From NCBI GenBank assembly GCA_963700775.1, contig CAVOYU010000008.1:62001-126000 (forward strand): DNA of 64,000 nucleotides, given 5' to 3'. Source of the stretch: Thermohalobaculum sp963700775. GTDB lineage: Bacteria; Pseudomonadota; Alphaproteobacteria; Rhodobacterales; Rhodobacteraceae. Below are positions 44,403 through 53,658 of the stretch, piece by piece; the first letter of the stretch is position 1; every line of letters starts with the position of its first letter. The notes under the pieces were generated by a model. The model searched no databases, was not told where the DNA came from, and was given only the letters and a program-made list of their open reading frames with translations. Both the position numbers and the translations under genes were made by a program.

Positions 44403-46489
44403 CGGCCGGCCTCGAACATCAGCACGTCGATGGCGGTGATGCCGTCGGCGCCGACGAATAGCGGGTTGATCTCGATGTCGTGGATCGCCGGATCTGCGGA
44501 AAGGACGGCGGTGCAGAGACCGTGCAGCCCGCGCGCCAGTCCGGCCATGTCGACCGTCGCGCCGCCGCGGTATCCCCGCATGAGCGCACTTGCCTTCAGA
44601 CCCGCCAGACCCGCCTCGATATCCGCCACCGAGGCTGGCAGCAGGATGGTCGTCGCGTCCCGGACCAGCTCGACCAGAATCCCGCCGCTGCCAATGGTCA
44701 GGGCGTGGCCGAACTGCGGATCGCAGCGGATGCCAACGATCAGCTCGGCCACCGGCGGCGCGGACATGCGCTCGATCAGGAACCGGTCGGTTACCGCTTC
44801 CGGGTCGCGCGCCGCCACATCGCGCGTCATCCGGGCGACCGCGGCCTCGACCTCGCCGGGGCCGGCAAGGCCCAGGGAGACGGCCCCCATCTCGGTCTTG
44901 TGGGCGATCCGGGCGCTGAGCATCTTCAGCGCCACCGGATACCCCAGCTCGACGGCGGCGCAGGGCACGTCCCGGCCACTCGCCACCCGGCCCTCGGGCA
45001 CAGGGATGCCGGCGCGGGCGACCCAGGCCTTGCCCTCGGCCTCCGAGACCGGCACGGGGCGAGTGCTGCCGCCCGCCGGGCACAGGGGCTGTGGCGGGGC
45101 GGCGAGGATGCGCGCGCGCGCCCTGGTCCAGGCCGCGCCCTGGGCGAAGGCATTCAGGGTTTCGTGCAGCCCCTGCATCGGCGCGATCCCGGCGGCCACC
45201 AGGGCCTCGCGGGTCCCCTGGTCCAGGTTCTCGGGGATCGTCGCGCAGATCGCTGCGGGTTTCCCGGCCGCGGCACCCGCGAAGGCCATCGCATCGTTCC
45301 AGTAGAGCCCCTTCGAGTCGTCCAGACCCGGCAGCGGGTAATCCTGCACCAGAACCGCCACATCGGCCTTGATCCCGGCCATGGCTGCCTGGAACACCGG
45401 CCGGGTCCGCTCGGGCTGGCCCCAGATCGGAGTCGTGTAGTCGAGCGGGTTCGAGACGGTCGCGATGGCCGGCAGGAGGCCGGTCAACGCCTTGTCGGCA
45501 TCGTCGGAGAACGCCGGGAACGCGAGGCCGATCCTTTCGCCGTGATCCGCCAGCATGGTCGCCCCGCCGCCCGAGCAGGTGAATCCGGCGACCCGCGGCC
45601 CCTTCGGCGCGCCGGCGATGCAGAGGAACTTGAGGGTCTCGAGCAACTGCGCGGGGTTGTCGACGCTGATCACGCCAGTGCGGGCAAACAGCGCCTCGTA
45701 GAGCTCGTTCGCCCCCGAGAGCGAGCCAGTATGGCTGATGGTGAGCGCGCCGCCGATCGCCGAGGTGCCGGTCTTCAGGGCGACGACCGGAACTCCGCGC
45801 TGCAATGCCTTCAGGGCGGAACGTTCAAAGCTCGGGATATCGAGCAGCCCTTCGATATGCAGGCCGATCGCCCGCACCGCCGAGTCCTCGCAGAGGACAT
45901 CCATAAAATCCTCCGGCCCCATCACTGCCTGGTTGCCGGCCGAGATCATGTAGGCCATGGGAAGCGAGCGCTGGCTCATGGTGATGTCCGAGGACAACAT
46001 ACCCGACTGGGTGATGATCGCGGCGCCATATCCGGGCGAGGCGCCCCCATGGGCGAAGGACCAGAGTGCGGACTTGCCGATGTAATTGATGACGCCGTAG
46101 CAGTTGGGCCCGATCAGGGCCATGTCGCCGACAACGTGGCGAAGGCGCGCCTCGGCGGCCTCGCCCTCGGGGCCCGCTTCCTTGAAGCCTGCGGTGTAGC
46201 AGACCACCCCGCCGGCACCGCTCCGGGCCAGGGCCGCGACGGCTTCGACCGCGGCGAGTGCAGGGATGGCGATATAGGCTGCATCCGGCGGCTCCGGCAG
46301 GTCATCGACGGTGGCGAAGCAGGGCACGCCGTCCAGATCGGCTCGATGCGGGTTCACCCCCCACATGCTGCCCCGAAATCCCCGCCGCCGCGCCTCGGTG
46401 ATGGCCGTCATCGCGTCGCGCCCGCCGATGAAGGCGATGTGGCGCGGGTTCAAGAGCCGCCGGAGATTGTCGCGCTGCGCCGGCCTCAT
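44399..46489 (-). CDS. Acyl-CoA synthetase of the NDP-forming/acetate-CoA ligase family
   Basis: A 696-residue enzyme with CoA-binding Rossmann domain (residues 10-130, 'HIAFIGGRDAMTAI', 'LIGPNCYGVIN'), two succinyl-CoA-ligase-like domains ('IITQSGMLSSDIT', the phospho-His region 'ISHTGSLSG', 'TCSGGGATMLADHGERIGL') and a C-terminal ATP-grasp domain from about 480 ('GYPVALKMLSARIAHKTEMGAVSLGL', 'DIEINPLFVG'). It would activate a carboxylate to its CoA thioester. It overlaps the acyl-CoA dehydrogenase and hydrolase genes by 4 nt each. In context it probably acts on gamma-butyrobetaine or a related betaine (inferred). Confidence 0.83.
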   Translation of the reverse strand: MRPAQRDNLRRLLNPRHIAFIGGRDAMTAITEARRRGFRGSMWGVNPHRADLDGVPCFATVDDLPEPPDAAYIAIPALAAVEAVAALARSGAGGVVCYTAGFKEAGPEGEAAEARLRHVVGDMALIGPNCYGVINYIGKSALWSFAHGGASPGYGAAIITQSGMLSSDITMSQRSLPMAYMISAGNQAVMGPEDFMDVLCEDSAVRAIGLHIEGLLDIPSFERSALKALQRGVPVVALKTGTSAIGGALTISHTGSLSGANELYEALFARTGVISVDNPAQLLETLKFLCIAGAPKGPRVAGFTCSGGGATMLADHGERIGLAFPAFSDDADKALTGLLPAIATVSNPLDYTTPIWGQPERTRPVFQAAMAGIKADVAVLVQDYPLPGLDDSKGLYWNDAMAFAGAAAGKPAAICATIPENLDQGTREALVAAGIAPMQGLHETLNAFAQGAAWTRARARILAAPPQPLCPAGGSTRPVPVSEAEGKAWVARAGIPVPEGRVASGRDVPCAAVELGYPVALKMLSARIAHKTEMGAVSLGLAGPGEVEAAVARMTRDVAARDPEAVTDRFLIERMSAPPVAELIVGIRCDPQFGHALTIGSGGILVELVRDATTILLPASVADIEAGLAGLKASALMRGYRGGATVDMAGLARGLHGLCTAVLSADPAIHDIEINPLFVGADGITAIDVLMFEAGR

Positions 46490-47662
46490 GCGCCAAGAGG
46501 CCTCAGGATCGAGCGGGTGATGATGTGGCGCTGGATCTCGGAGGTGCCGTCCCAGATCCGTTCCAGCCGGCTGTCGCGCCAAAGGCGCTGGATCGGCATT
46601 TCCTCCATCAGCCCCATGCCGCCGAAGATCTGGACGGCATCGTCGGCGATCCGGTTCAGCATTTCGGAGCAGTAGACCTTGACCATCGCCGCATCCGCGT
46701 CCTGCATCACACCTGCCTCGGCCCGGGCGACCGCGTCGGCGACCATCAGATCGGCGGCGCGCAGGTTCATCGCGCCGTCGGCCAGCCGGAAACCGGTCGC
46801 CTGGAAGGCGCCGATCGGCTTGCCGAATTGCTTGCGGGTAGCGGCCCATTCGATGGCCAGGTCCAGGATGCGTTCCGCCTTGCCGCAGCAGGAGGCGCCA
46901 ACCCAGATGCGGCCCATGCCCAGCCACTTGCCGGCCAGCTCCAGCCCTCGCCCCTCCTCGCCCAGGATCTGGCCGGGGCCGAGGCGCACATTGTCGAAGC
47001 TAAGCTGGAAGGTCTTGTAGCCGCGGTAGCTGACGCACTTTGTGCCCTCCCGGCAGTCGAAGCCGGGGGTACCGACATCGACCAGGAAAGCAGTGATGCG
47101 TTTGCGCCACCCGCGCGGCGTCTCGTCCTCGCCGGTAACCGCGAAGACAATGGCGAAATCGGGCATGCAGGGACCCGAGATGAAGTGCTTCGACCCGTTC
47201 AGGATCCAGTCGTCCCCGTCACGCCGTGCGTTCGACTTCATCCCCATCACATCCGAGCCCGCCTCGGGCTCGGTCAGGGCGAAGAGCTCGCGCTTGTCGC
47301 CGCGGACGCAGGGCAGCAGGTAGTGCTCGCGCTGGTCGCCCTCGCAGGCCAGCAGGATTTCGGTCGGGCGCGCGATCCAGGAATGCAGCGCGTGGCTGGT
47401 CTTGCCGTATTCGCGCTCGACCAGGCGCATGGCGGAATAACCCAGGCCGCCGCCGCCGACTTCCTCGGGCAGGTTCGCAGGCAAAGAGGCCGGCCTCCTT
47501 CGCACGGGTCTCGATCTGGCGGCCCAGCTCCTCGGGCACCTCGCCCAGCCGGTCGACCTCCGCTTCGTGCGGGTAGATCTCGGTTTCGAGGAAGTTGCGC
47601 ACCGTGCGCAGCAGCATTTCGCTCTCGTGATCGGCCTGGAGGCTGAGGGTCGCGATGTTCAT
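46486..47662 (-). CDS. Acyl-CoA dehydrogenase, one frameshift
   Basis: A flavoprotein of about 390 residues that would desaturate an acyl-CoA. N-terminal helices start MNIATLSLQADHESEM; the middle domain has 'ALTEPEAGSDVMGMKSNARRDGDDWILNGSKHFISG'; the C-terminal domain has 'RKQFGKPIGAFQA' and 'IFGGMGLMEEMPIQRLWRDSR'. At the usual catalytic Glu position the sequence reads 'WDGTSEIQR', with Asp. One extra base near 47487 (coding TTTGCC-T-GCGAAC) breaks the frame after residue 61. The ribosome site is AAGGAG. Its likely partner is the coupled CoA ligase; together with CaiD it would convert gamma-butyrobetainyl-CoA to carnitinyl-CoA (inferred). Confidence 0.82.
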
Positions 47663-47674
47663 GGGTAGTCTCCT

Positions 47675-48472
47675 TCATTCCGCTGCCGCGCGGCGGCGCG
47701 ACACCACGGCCGAGATGGCGAAGGCAATGAGGGTGATGGCGATCAGCACCACGGCAGCGGCGGCCACGGTGGGGTCGGTGTTCTCGCGGATGACCGTTCC
47801 ACATGCGGCGCGGCAGGGTGTAGACGTCGAATTTCGAGATGAAGAGCGTGACGACGATCTCGTCCCAGCTGAGGATGAACGCAGAACAGGGCGCCGGCGA
47901 AGACGCCAGGCCGGATCGATGGCAGGATAACCCGGCGCATGGTGGTCCAGCTCGAGGCGCCCAGGTTGCGCGAGGCCTGTTCCAGCTTGGGGTCGAAGTT
48001 CGCCAGACTAGCGCTGACCGTGATCAGCACCATGGGCGCGGCCAGGATGGTATGGGCGATGATCAGCCCGGCGTAGTTGTCCAGCAGCCCCAGCGGCACC
48101 CAAAGCCGATAGAACGCCATGGCCGAGATGATCTGTGGGATGATCAGCGGCAGCAGCAGGAAGGCGCGGACGACTTCGCTGTAGCGCGACGGTGACGCGC
48201 CACAGCCCGATGGCGCAAAGCGTGCCGAGCGCAGTGGCCAGCACCGCCGAGTTGCAGCCGCGATGATGCCGCTCTGCGCGAAGCTGGACAGCCATTCCTC
48301 GCTGGTGAACAGGTGCTCGGAAATGCCGCAGCGAATAATCGCCCTTCGGCATCGACAGGAAGCGCTTGGGCGTCAGCGAGACCGGAATGGCGATCAGCGC
48401 GGGCAGCACCAGGAACAGCAGCACGATCCAGGCGCCGACGCGGTTGAACCGGGCGAAGAGACCGGGTTTCAT
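47675..48472 (-). pseudogene. ABC transporter permease (PotC type), multiple frameshifts
   Basis: This is the second inner-membrane subunit of a polyamine-type importer, about 265 residues when repaired. It opens 'FNRVGAWIVLLFLVLPALIAIPVSLTP' and carries 'LGTLCAIGLWRVT', 'PLIIPQIISAMAFYRLWVPLG', 'LEQASRNLGASSWTTMRRVILPSIRPGV' (the docking loop) and 'LSWDEIVVTLFISKF'. At least four one-base insertions (near 48332, 48187, 47879, 47810) and one apparent one-base loss (near 48250) scatter these segments over three frames. It is coupled by ATGA to the upstream permease. Confidence 0.75.
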
Positions 48473-49323
48473 CGGGCCGCGCTCCCGCCGAAGACCGCGC
48501 TGAGTTTCATGAACCGCGACATGATCCACAAGCAGCGCCAGCACGCCCGCCAGCATCAGTGTCCGCCAGCATCGCCGCGGTGCCCCATTTCAGCGTCACC
48601 AGCAGCTGGACCGAGATGTACTCGGCCACCATCAGCACCTTGCCGCCGCCCAGGATCGCCGGGGTGACGTAGAAGCCGAGGCGAAGGATGAACACCAGCA
48701 GCGTCGAGGCGACGATGCCCGGCAGGGTCAGAGGCAGGTAGATGCGCCAGAAGGTCTGCGCCGCGCTGGCGCCGAGGCTGCGCGAGGCCGTTCATGACCC
48801 GGGGGTCCAGGGTCTGCATGTTCGCCAGCAGAGGCAGCACCGCATAGGGCACCATGTAATGCACCATGCCGATCAGCACGCCCAATTCGTTGCGCATGAA
48901 GGCGACAGGCTGCGAGATCAGACCGATTGCGTCGAGGGACTGGTTGACCAGGCCGGTGCGGCCCAGCAGCATCAGCCAGGCGAAGGTGCGCACCAGGACC
49001 GAGATCCAGAAACTCACCAGCAGCAGGGTCAGCATCACGTGCTGCTGCTTCTGGTAGGCGTGCACCATGGCATAGGCGACCGTGTAGCCCAGTGTGACGC
49101 TGAACAGGGTCGTGATCACGCAGATGCGGAACGTGGTCCACAGTATGCGGGTCAGCGCGTCGTTGGTGAACAGGGCCGCGTAGTTGCCCAGCCCCGGCTC
49201 GGGGTCCGTCAGGCTGAGCCACAGGATGTTGAGCAGCGGGCCCAGATACAGCAGCACGACGACCAGCAGGAATGGCGCCACCATGAGCCAGCCCGGGCTG
49301 ATATGTCGTTGCAACGCGCGCAT
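48469..49323 (-). pseudogene. ABC transporter permease (PotB type), three frameshifts
   Basis: This is the first inner-membrane subunit of the importer, about 285 residues when repaired. Its intact N-terminal two thirds include 'PGWLMVAPFLLVVVLLYLGPLLNILWLSL', 'VSFWISVLVRTFAWLMLLGR' and 'MVHYMVPYAVLPLLANMQTLDPRVMNGLA'. One-base insertions near 48785, 48564 and 48532 break the docking loop ('SLGASAAQTFWRIYLPLTLPG') and the last helices; the repaired end is 'MSRFMKLSAVFGGSAAR'. The binding-protein gene upstream and the ATPase are intact. Confidence 0.78.
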
Positions 49324-49346
49324 CTCGGTCCTGCCCGGGATCGGAT

Positions 49347-49380
49347 GGGCGCGGCCGGCGATCTGGAGCCGGCCGCGCCC
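49347..49380 (-). terminator. GC hairpin between binding-protein gene and permease
   Basis: A perfect 13-bp stem (GGGCGCGGCCGGC/GCCGGCCGCGCCC) with an 8-nt loop lies 7 bp after the binding-protein stop and 23 bp before the permease start. It lacks a U-run, so an attenuator or mRNA stabiliser is likelier than a complete stop. Confidence 0.65.
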
Positions 49381-49387
49381 AGCCCCG

Positions 49388-50497
49388 CTAGCTGATCGCC
49401 TCGAGGAAGGCGTTTACGGCGTCGCCGCCGTTTTTGCCCCACCAGTCCGGATCGTTGTAGACGATCTTGTCGATGTTCATCGCCGAGGTGATCGCGTAGG
49501 GCTGCTGATCCTCGGGGATCAGGCCGAAGGCCTCGGGATTCGAGGGTGTCATCCCCAGGCAGTCCAGCAGCTTCAGCTGCGCCGGGATCTCCTGCGCGGT
49601 GGCGATGAACTGCATCACCGCCTCGCGGCCCGCCGGGTTGCCCTTGGGCACGATATAGGCGCCAGGCATCGCCATGGCCTGGTTGTTCACCAGCTTGTAG
49701 CGGCCGTCGGTGTCCATCTCGATGTTGCGCCCGCGGTTCTGCCAGATGATCGCCATCGAGGCTTCGCCGTTGACAACCATCGAGTGGACCTCGGAGCCCG
49801 AGCCCCAGTAGATGCTGCTGTCCTTGATCGACTTGATCTTGGCCAGCGCCCGGTCCATGTCGAGCGGGTAGAGCTGGTCGCCAGGCACGCCATCGGCCAT
49901 CAAGGCGCCCTCCAGGGAACCGTTGGCCCACTTGTAGAGCGAGCGGGTGCCAGGGAAATTCTCGGTGTCGAAGAAGTCCTTCCAGTCCTTCGGCGGATTG
50001 TCGCCATAGGCCTGGGTGTCATAGACGAAGGCATAGCCGTAGAGGATGATCGAGACCCCGTATTCCAGTGCGTATTGCGGCAGGGTCTTCTCCTTCGAGA
50101 CGATCGAGTAGTCGATCGGCTCCAGATGCCCGGTGGGGCCGAGCGCGACCGCGTTGAAGAGGTCGGCATCCGCCACGTCCGCCGTCACGTTGCCGCTGTC
50201 GACCATCTCCTTGATCTTGCCCTCGAGCGGGCCCGAGGTGTCGAACTTCACCCCCTTGCCGGTGGCCGCGGTGAAGGCCTCGCCGATGGCGGCGCCGTGG
50301 CACTCCACCGACTGGCCGCCCCAGTTCCACATCACCACGTGGTCGGCGGCGGCCTCGGCATCGCCGGCGATGACCGCCGGGCCGGCGACGCCGGCGATGG
50401 CGCAAAGGGTCAGGAAGGTGCGCCGGTCGAGGCGGCCTTCCTTGTAGGCGTGGGCGCTGTCGATCAGCGTGTCCTTCATGAACTGCTTGTCTTGCAT
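49388..50497 (-). CDS. ABC transporter substrate-binding protein (PotD-like), Tat exported
   Basis: A periplasmic protein of 369 residues. The leader 'LDRRTFLTLCAIAGVAGPAVIAGDAEA' has a twin-arginine motif. The mature part has PotD-type landmarks: 'VVMWNWGGQSVECHGAAIGEAF', 'DLFNAVALGPTGHLEPIDYS', 'YGYAFVYDTQAYGDNPPKDWKDFFD', 'SGSEVHSMVVNGEASMAIIWQNR'. Aromatic residues (Trp/Tyr) that could cage a quaternary ammonium are frequent. Ribosome site AAGGAGG. With the ATPase at 50569 and the two permeases it forms a PotABCD-type importer, probably for carnitine or a related betaine given the neighbouring enzymes. Confidence 0.85.
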   Translation of the reverse strand: MQDKQFMKDTLIDSAHAYKEGRLDRRTFLTLCAIAGVAGPAVIAGDAEAAADHVVMWNWGGQSVECHGAAIGEAFTAATGKGVKFDTSGPLEGKIKEMVDSGNVTADVADADLFNAVALGPTGHLEPIDYSIVSKEKTLPQYALEYGVSIILYGYAFVYDTQAYGDNPPKDWKDFFDTENFPGTRSLYKWANGSLEGALMADGVPGDQLYPLDMDRALAKIKSIKDSSIYWGSGSEVHSMVVNGEASMAIIWQNRGRNIEMDTDGRYKLVNNQAMAMPGAYIVPKGNPAGREAVMQFIATAQEIPAQLKLLDCLGMTPSNPEAFGLIPEDQQPYAITSAMNIDKIVYNDPDWWGKNGGDAVNAFLEAIS

Positions 50498-50568
50498 CTT
50501 CAGTCCTCCTTGTTGTGGCTGGCGCTTCGGCCGGATTTCGCGTTTCTCAGAACGCTTGCTGCGAATTT

Positions 50569-51573
50569 TTACCTGTCCTCGAGCCTGACGGCCGCCCCGT
50601 CGGTCCAGCTCAGATCGACCGGCTGCCCGGCCTCGAGATGGTGGGGATTCCGCCAGCTGTCCGAGTCGACCTCGAGTTCGTCGCGGCCTTCGACCGCAAC
50701 CTTGTACTTCCGGATCGAGCCGAAATAGGTGATGTCGCGAATGACGCCGCTCATCTGCACCGGGCCCGGCGCCTGGCCTTGCGGCGCGATGTCGATCTTT
50801 TCGGGCCTCAGCGCGTAGGTGCCGTCGTCCAGCGCCAGGAAATTGCTCTTGCCCAGGAAGCTGGCCGCGAAGCGGGTCAGCGGGCGCTCATACAACTCGT
50901 CCGGCGTGCCGACCTGCTCGATCCGGCCCTGCTGCATGATGACGATCCGGTCCGACATCGACAGCGCCTCTTCCTGATCGTGGGTCACGTAGATGAAGGT
51001 TGTGCCGACCCGGCGGTGGATGTCCTTCAGCTGGTCCTGCACCTCGACCCGCAGCTTCTTGTCGAGCGCACCCAGCGGTTCGTCCAGCAGCAGCACCGGA
51101 GGCGCGAAACAAAGTGCGCGCGCCAAGGCGACCCGCTGCTGCTGCCCGCCCGAGAGCTGCCCCGGCTTGCGGTGACCGAAATCCGAAAGCTGGACCAGGT
51201 CCAGCATCTCGTCGACGCGCGCATCGATCTCGGCCCGCGGGCGTTTGCGCACATCCAGGGGATAGGCGATGTTCTGCCGTGCCGTCATGTGCGGGAACAG
51301 GGCGTAGCCTTGAAAGACCATGCCGAAATTGCGCTTGTCCGCAGGCACATGCCGGATCGACGCGCCGTCCAGCAGGATGTCGCCCCGGCTGATGTCCAGA
51401 AAGCCCGCGATCATCATCAGCAGTGTCGTCTTGCCCGAACCCGAGGGGCCCAGCAGGGTCAGAAACTCACCGCGCTGAATCTCCAGGTCCACATCGTCCA
51501 CCGCCACGGAGTTGCCGAAGCGCTTGGTCAGCCCCGTCAGGGACAGTCCACCCTTGACGGCGGCACGCGTCAT
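50569..51573 (-). CDS. ABC transporter ATP-binding protein (PotA-like)
   Basis: A 334-residue ATPase with Walker A 'GPSGSGKTT', Q-loop 'FQGYALFPHM', signature 'LSGGQQQR', Walker B 'VLLLDEPLGALD', switch His 'VTHDQEEAL' and a C-terminal TOBE domain ('YALRPEKIDIAPQ'). It is the energising subunit for the adjacent permeases. The ATG overlaps the stop of the keto-acid cleavage enzyme (ATGA), so the transporter and enzyme are one operon. Confidence 0.9.
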   Translation of the reverse strand: MTRAAVKGGLSLTGLTKRFGNSVAVDDVDLEIQRGEFLTLLGPSGSGKTTLLMMIAGFLDISRGDILLDGASIRHVPADKRNFGMVFQGYALFPHMTARQNIAYPLDVRKRPRAEIDARVDEMLDLVQLSDFGHRKPGQLSGGQQQRVALARALCFAPPVLLLDEPLGALDKKLRVEVQDQLKDIHRRVGTTFIYVTHDQEEALSMSDRIVIMQQGRIEQVGTPDELYERPLTRFAASFLGKSNFLALDDGTYALRPEKIDIAPQGQAPGPVQMSGVIRDITYFGSIRKYKVAVEGRDELEVDSDSWRNPHHLEAGQPVDLSWTDGAAVRLEDR

Positions 51574-52460
51574 GCATCGGCCCCGCGCAGCTTCAGCTTG
51601 TTGCGCGCTTCCTGCGGCGTAACCGCCCGTCCGCCCATGCGCTCGATGATCTCGACGGCCCGGGTGACCAGCTGACCGTTCGTCGCCAGGACGCCGCGGT
51701 CGAGGTAGATATTGTCCTCCAACCCGACCCGAACGTTGCCGCCCAGCGCCACAGCGGCGGCGGCCATCGGCATCTGCATGCGGCTGATCCCGAACCTCGC
51801 CCAGGACGCGCCTGCGGGCAGGTGGGACTTCATTGCCACCATGGTCTCGACCGTCTGGTCGGCGCCGTAGGGGATGCCCAGGCAGATCTGGAACATCGGC
51901 GGCGCGTCGATCAGACCCTCGTCGATCATGACGCGGGCGAAGCGGATGTGACCCAGGTCGAAGACTTCCAGTTCCGGCTTCACCCCCCATTCCTGGACCA
52001 GCGCCGCCATCCGGCGCAGCGTCGGCGGCGTCGAGATGTAGATCATGTCCGTGTCGCTGAAGTTCAGCGTGCCGCAGTCCAGCGAGCAGATGTCGGGCAG
52101 GCATTCGCGGACATGGGCCAGCCGTTCCTCGGGGCCGATCATGTCGGTGCCGGGTCCGGGCATGGCAGGGTTCCGCGGGTCCGGGGCCCAGTCGCCGCCC
52201 ATGCCGGCGGTCAGGTTGATCACCACGTCGACTCCGCTGTCGCGCACCCGGTCGACGGCTTCCTTGAACAGCTTCGGGTCGCGCGAGCCCTTGCCGGTCT
52301 CCGGGTCGCGCACATGCAAGTGAACCACGGCGGCCCCGGCCTTCGCCGCCTCGATTGCGGCTTCGGCGACCTGCTTGGGAGTCACCGGAACATGCGGGCT
52401 GCGCCCGGTCGTATCCCCCGCGCCGGTCACCGCACAGGTGACGATCACTTCGCGGTTCAT
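51570..52460 (-). CDS. Beta-keto acid cleavage enzyme (BKACE, DUF849), dehydrocarnitine-type candidate
   Basis: A 296-residue TIM-barrel enzyme of the BKACE family, which condenses a beta-keto acid with acetyl-CoA to give acetoacetate and a new acyl-CoA. The zinc motif 'VVHLHVRDPETG' and 'SLDCGTLNFSD' are visible, with 'YGADQTVETM' and 'VRVGLEDNIYLDRG' in later strands. Ribosome site GGGAGG. It heads the transporter/beta-oxidation operon. A carnitine-dehydrogenase-like gene lies nearby, so cleavage of 3-dehydrocarnitine to betainyl-CoA and acetoacetate (the CdhC reaction) is the best guess. The substrate is inferred. Confidence 0.83.
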   Translation of the reverse strand: MNREVIVTCAVTGAGDTTGRSPHVPVTPKQVAEAAIEAAKAGAAVVHLHVRDPETGKGSRDPKLFKEAVDRVRDSGVDVVINLTAGMGGDWAPDPRNPAMPGPGTDMIGPEERLAHVRECLPDICSLDCGTLNFSDTDMIYISTPPTLRRMAALVQEWGVKPELEVFDLGHIRFARVMIDEGLIDAPPMFQICLGIPYGADQTVETMVAMKSHLPAGASWARFGISRMQMPMAAAAVALGGNVRVGLEDNIYLDRGVLATNGQLVTRAVEIIERMGGRAVTPQEARNKLKLRGADA

Positions 52461-52514
52461 CGTGCCCTCCCGATCCTTTTCAATCCATTTGGAGGGGCTG
52501 CAGGCCAGAATCTT

Positions 52515-52528
52515 GTCGATTATTCGAC
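52515..52528. promoter_or_regulatory. GTCGA-TTAT-TCGAC palindrome, candidate operator
   Basis: A perfect 5-4-5 palindrome stands in the 130-bp divergent spacer between the BKACE operon and the AraC/GlxA-type regulator. A further TCGAC half-site lies at 52585, just before the regulator ATG. It is the only dyad in the spacer. Confidence 0.4.
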
Positions 52529-52590
52529 GCATCTGATGGCAGGATGGCGAAAAACTGCACCAGCTGGCCCAGCGACGGAACGCCTCGACA

Positions 52591-53658
52591 ATGATTGCCC
52601 TACAGACCGCTCGATCCGACAAGAACGCCTCGGCCCACGCGGTCTTCGTGGTGGTTCCGCGCTTCAACCTCACGACGCTGATCACGATGATCGAGACCAT
52701 GCGGATCGCGAACTATCTGCTTCCTGCGACCGGGTTCAGCTGGGAGATCGTATCCTTCGACGGGCTCCCGGTTCCCGCCAGCAACGGCATGTCCCTGGAC
52801 GGTGCAACCGGCCCGGACCAAGTCGGCGAGGCCAGCTACATCTTCGTCCTCGGCAGCTGGGGGGCCGAGCACTACCAGAACCGGACGCTGACATCCTGGC
52901 TCCGCAAGCGACACCGGCAGGGGGACCTGATCTGCTCGGTCGAGCTCGGCTGCTACATCCTGGCCCGCGCCGGGCTCCTCAGTCGCAAGCGCGCGACGAC
53001 CCACTGGTCCTGGCTGAAGGGTTTCGAGGAAAGCTTCAGCGACATCGAGGTGGCGGAGCAGCTGTTCACCATCCAGGACCGCATCATGACCTGCGCCGGC
53101 GGGCTGGCCGGAGTGGACCTGATGCTGCGCCTGATCGAGCGCTCGCACGGGGCGGGCTTCTCGGGCGAGATCGCCGACCAGATGATGCACCACCCGATCC
53201 GCACGGGCAGCACTCCCCAGCGCCACACCATGGGCCAGAGCACCGAGACGATGATCCCCCTGATCCGCCAGGCGATGGCGCTGATCGAACGCAACATGGA
53301 GGATCCGCTGAGCGTACCCAGGATCGCCCGCGAGCTTGGCGTCTCGCAGCGCCAGCTCGAGCGCCAGTTCAGGCGCCATGTCGGCTGCAGCGTGGTCCAG
53401 TGCGGCCTGCTGCTGCGGCTCCAGAATGCGCGAGTGCTGCTGATCTCGACCGACCTGAGCGTCCGCGAGGTCGCCACCGCCTCCGGGTTCAACACCCTCT
53501 CGCATTTCGCCCATTCCTTCGGAAAGTTCTTCGGCCGCCGGCCATCCGAATACCGGGAAGCCTGGCCCCAGGACGAAACGGCCCCCACCTGGCCGGGGAC
53601 GCTGAGCGAGTTCCTGGGGGCGCTCCGGGAGATGCAGCAGGTGCGGCAAGCCCGCTAG
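52591..53658 (+). CDS. GlxA-family AraC-type transcriptional regulator, CdhR-like
   Basis: A 355-residue regulator. Residues 15-200 form a DJ-1/GATase1-like sensor domain ('AVFVVVPRFNLTTLITMIETMRIANYLL', 'DLICSVELGCYILARAGLLSRKRATTHW'). Residues 225-330 form an AraC DNA-binding domain with two helix-turn-helices ('LSVPRIARELGVSQRQLERQFRRHVG', 'SVREVATASGFNTLSHFAHSFGKFFGRRPSEYR'). Regulators of this class (CdhR, GbdR, SouR) control carnitine, glycine betaine and sarcosine genes. It stands between two minus-strand catabolic units and overlaps the carnitine-dehydrogenase stop by 4 nt. Confidence 0.8.
   Translation: MIALQTARSDKNASAHAVFVVVPRFNLTTLITMIETMRIANYLLPATGFSWEIVSFDGLPVPASNGMSLDGATGPDQVGEASYIFVLGSWGAEHYQNRTLTSWLRKRHRQGDLICSVELGCYILARAGLLSRKRATTHWSWLKGFEESFSDIEVAEQLFTIQDRIMTCAGGLAGVDLMLRLIERSHGAGFSGEIADQMMHHPIRTGSTPQRHTMGQSTETMIPLIRQAMALIERNMEDPLSVPRIARELGVSQRQLERQFRRHVGCSVVQCGLLLRLQNARVLLISTDLSVREVATASGFNTLSHFAHSFGKFFGRRPSEYREAWPQDETAPTWPGTLSEFLGALREMQQVRQAR

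Noticed and set aside
43260..45083. A longer 607-residue version of the serine hydrolase
   Set aside because: The N-terminal 227 residues are an out-of-frame reading of the acyl-CoA ligase; ATG 44402 with the ATGA overlap is the natural start.
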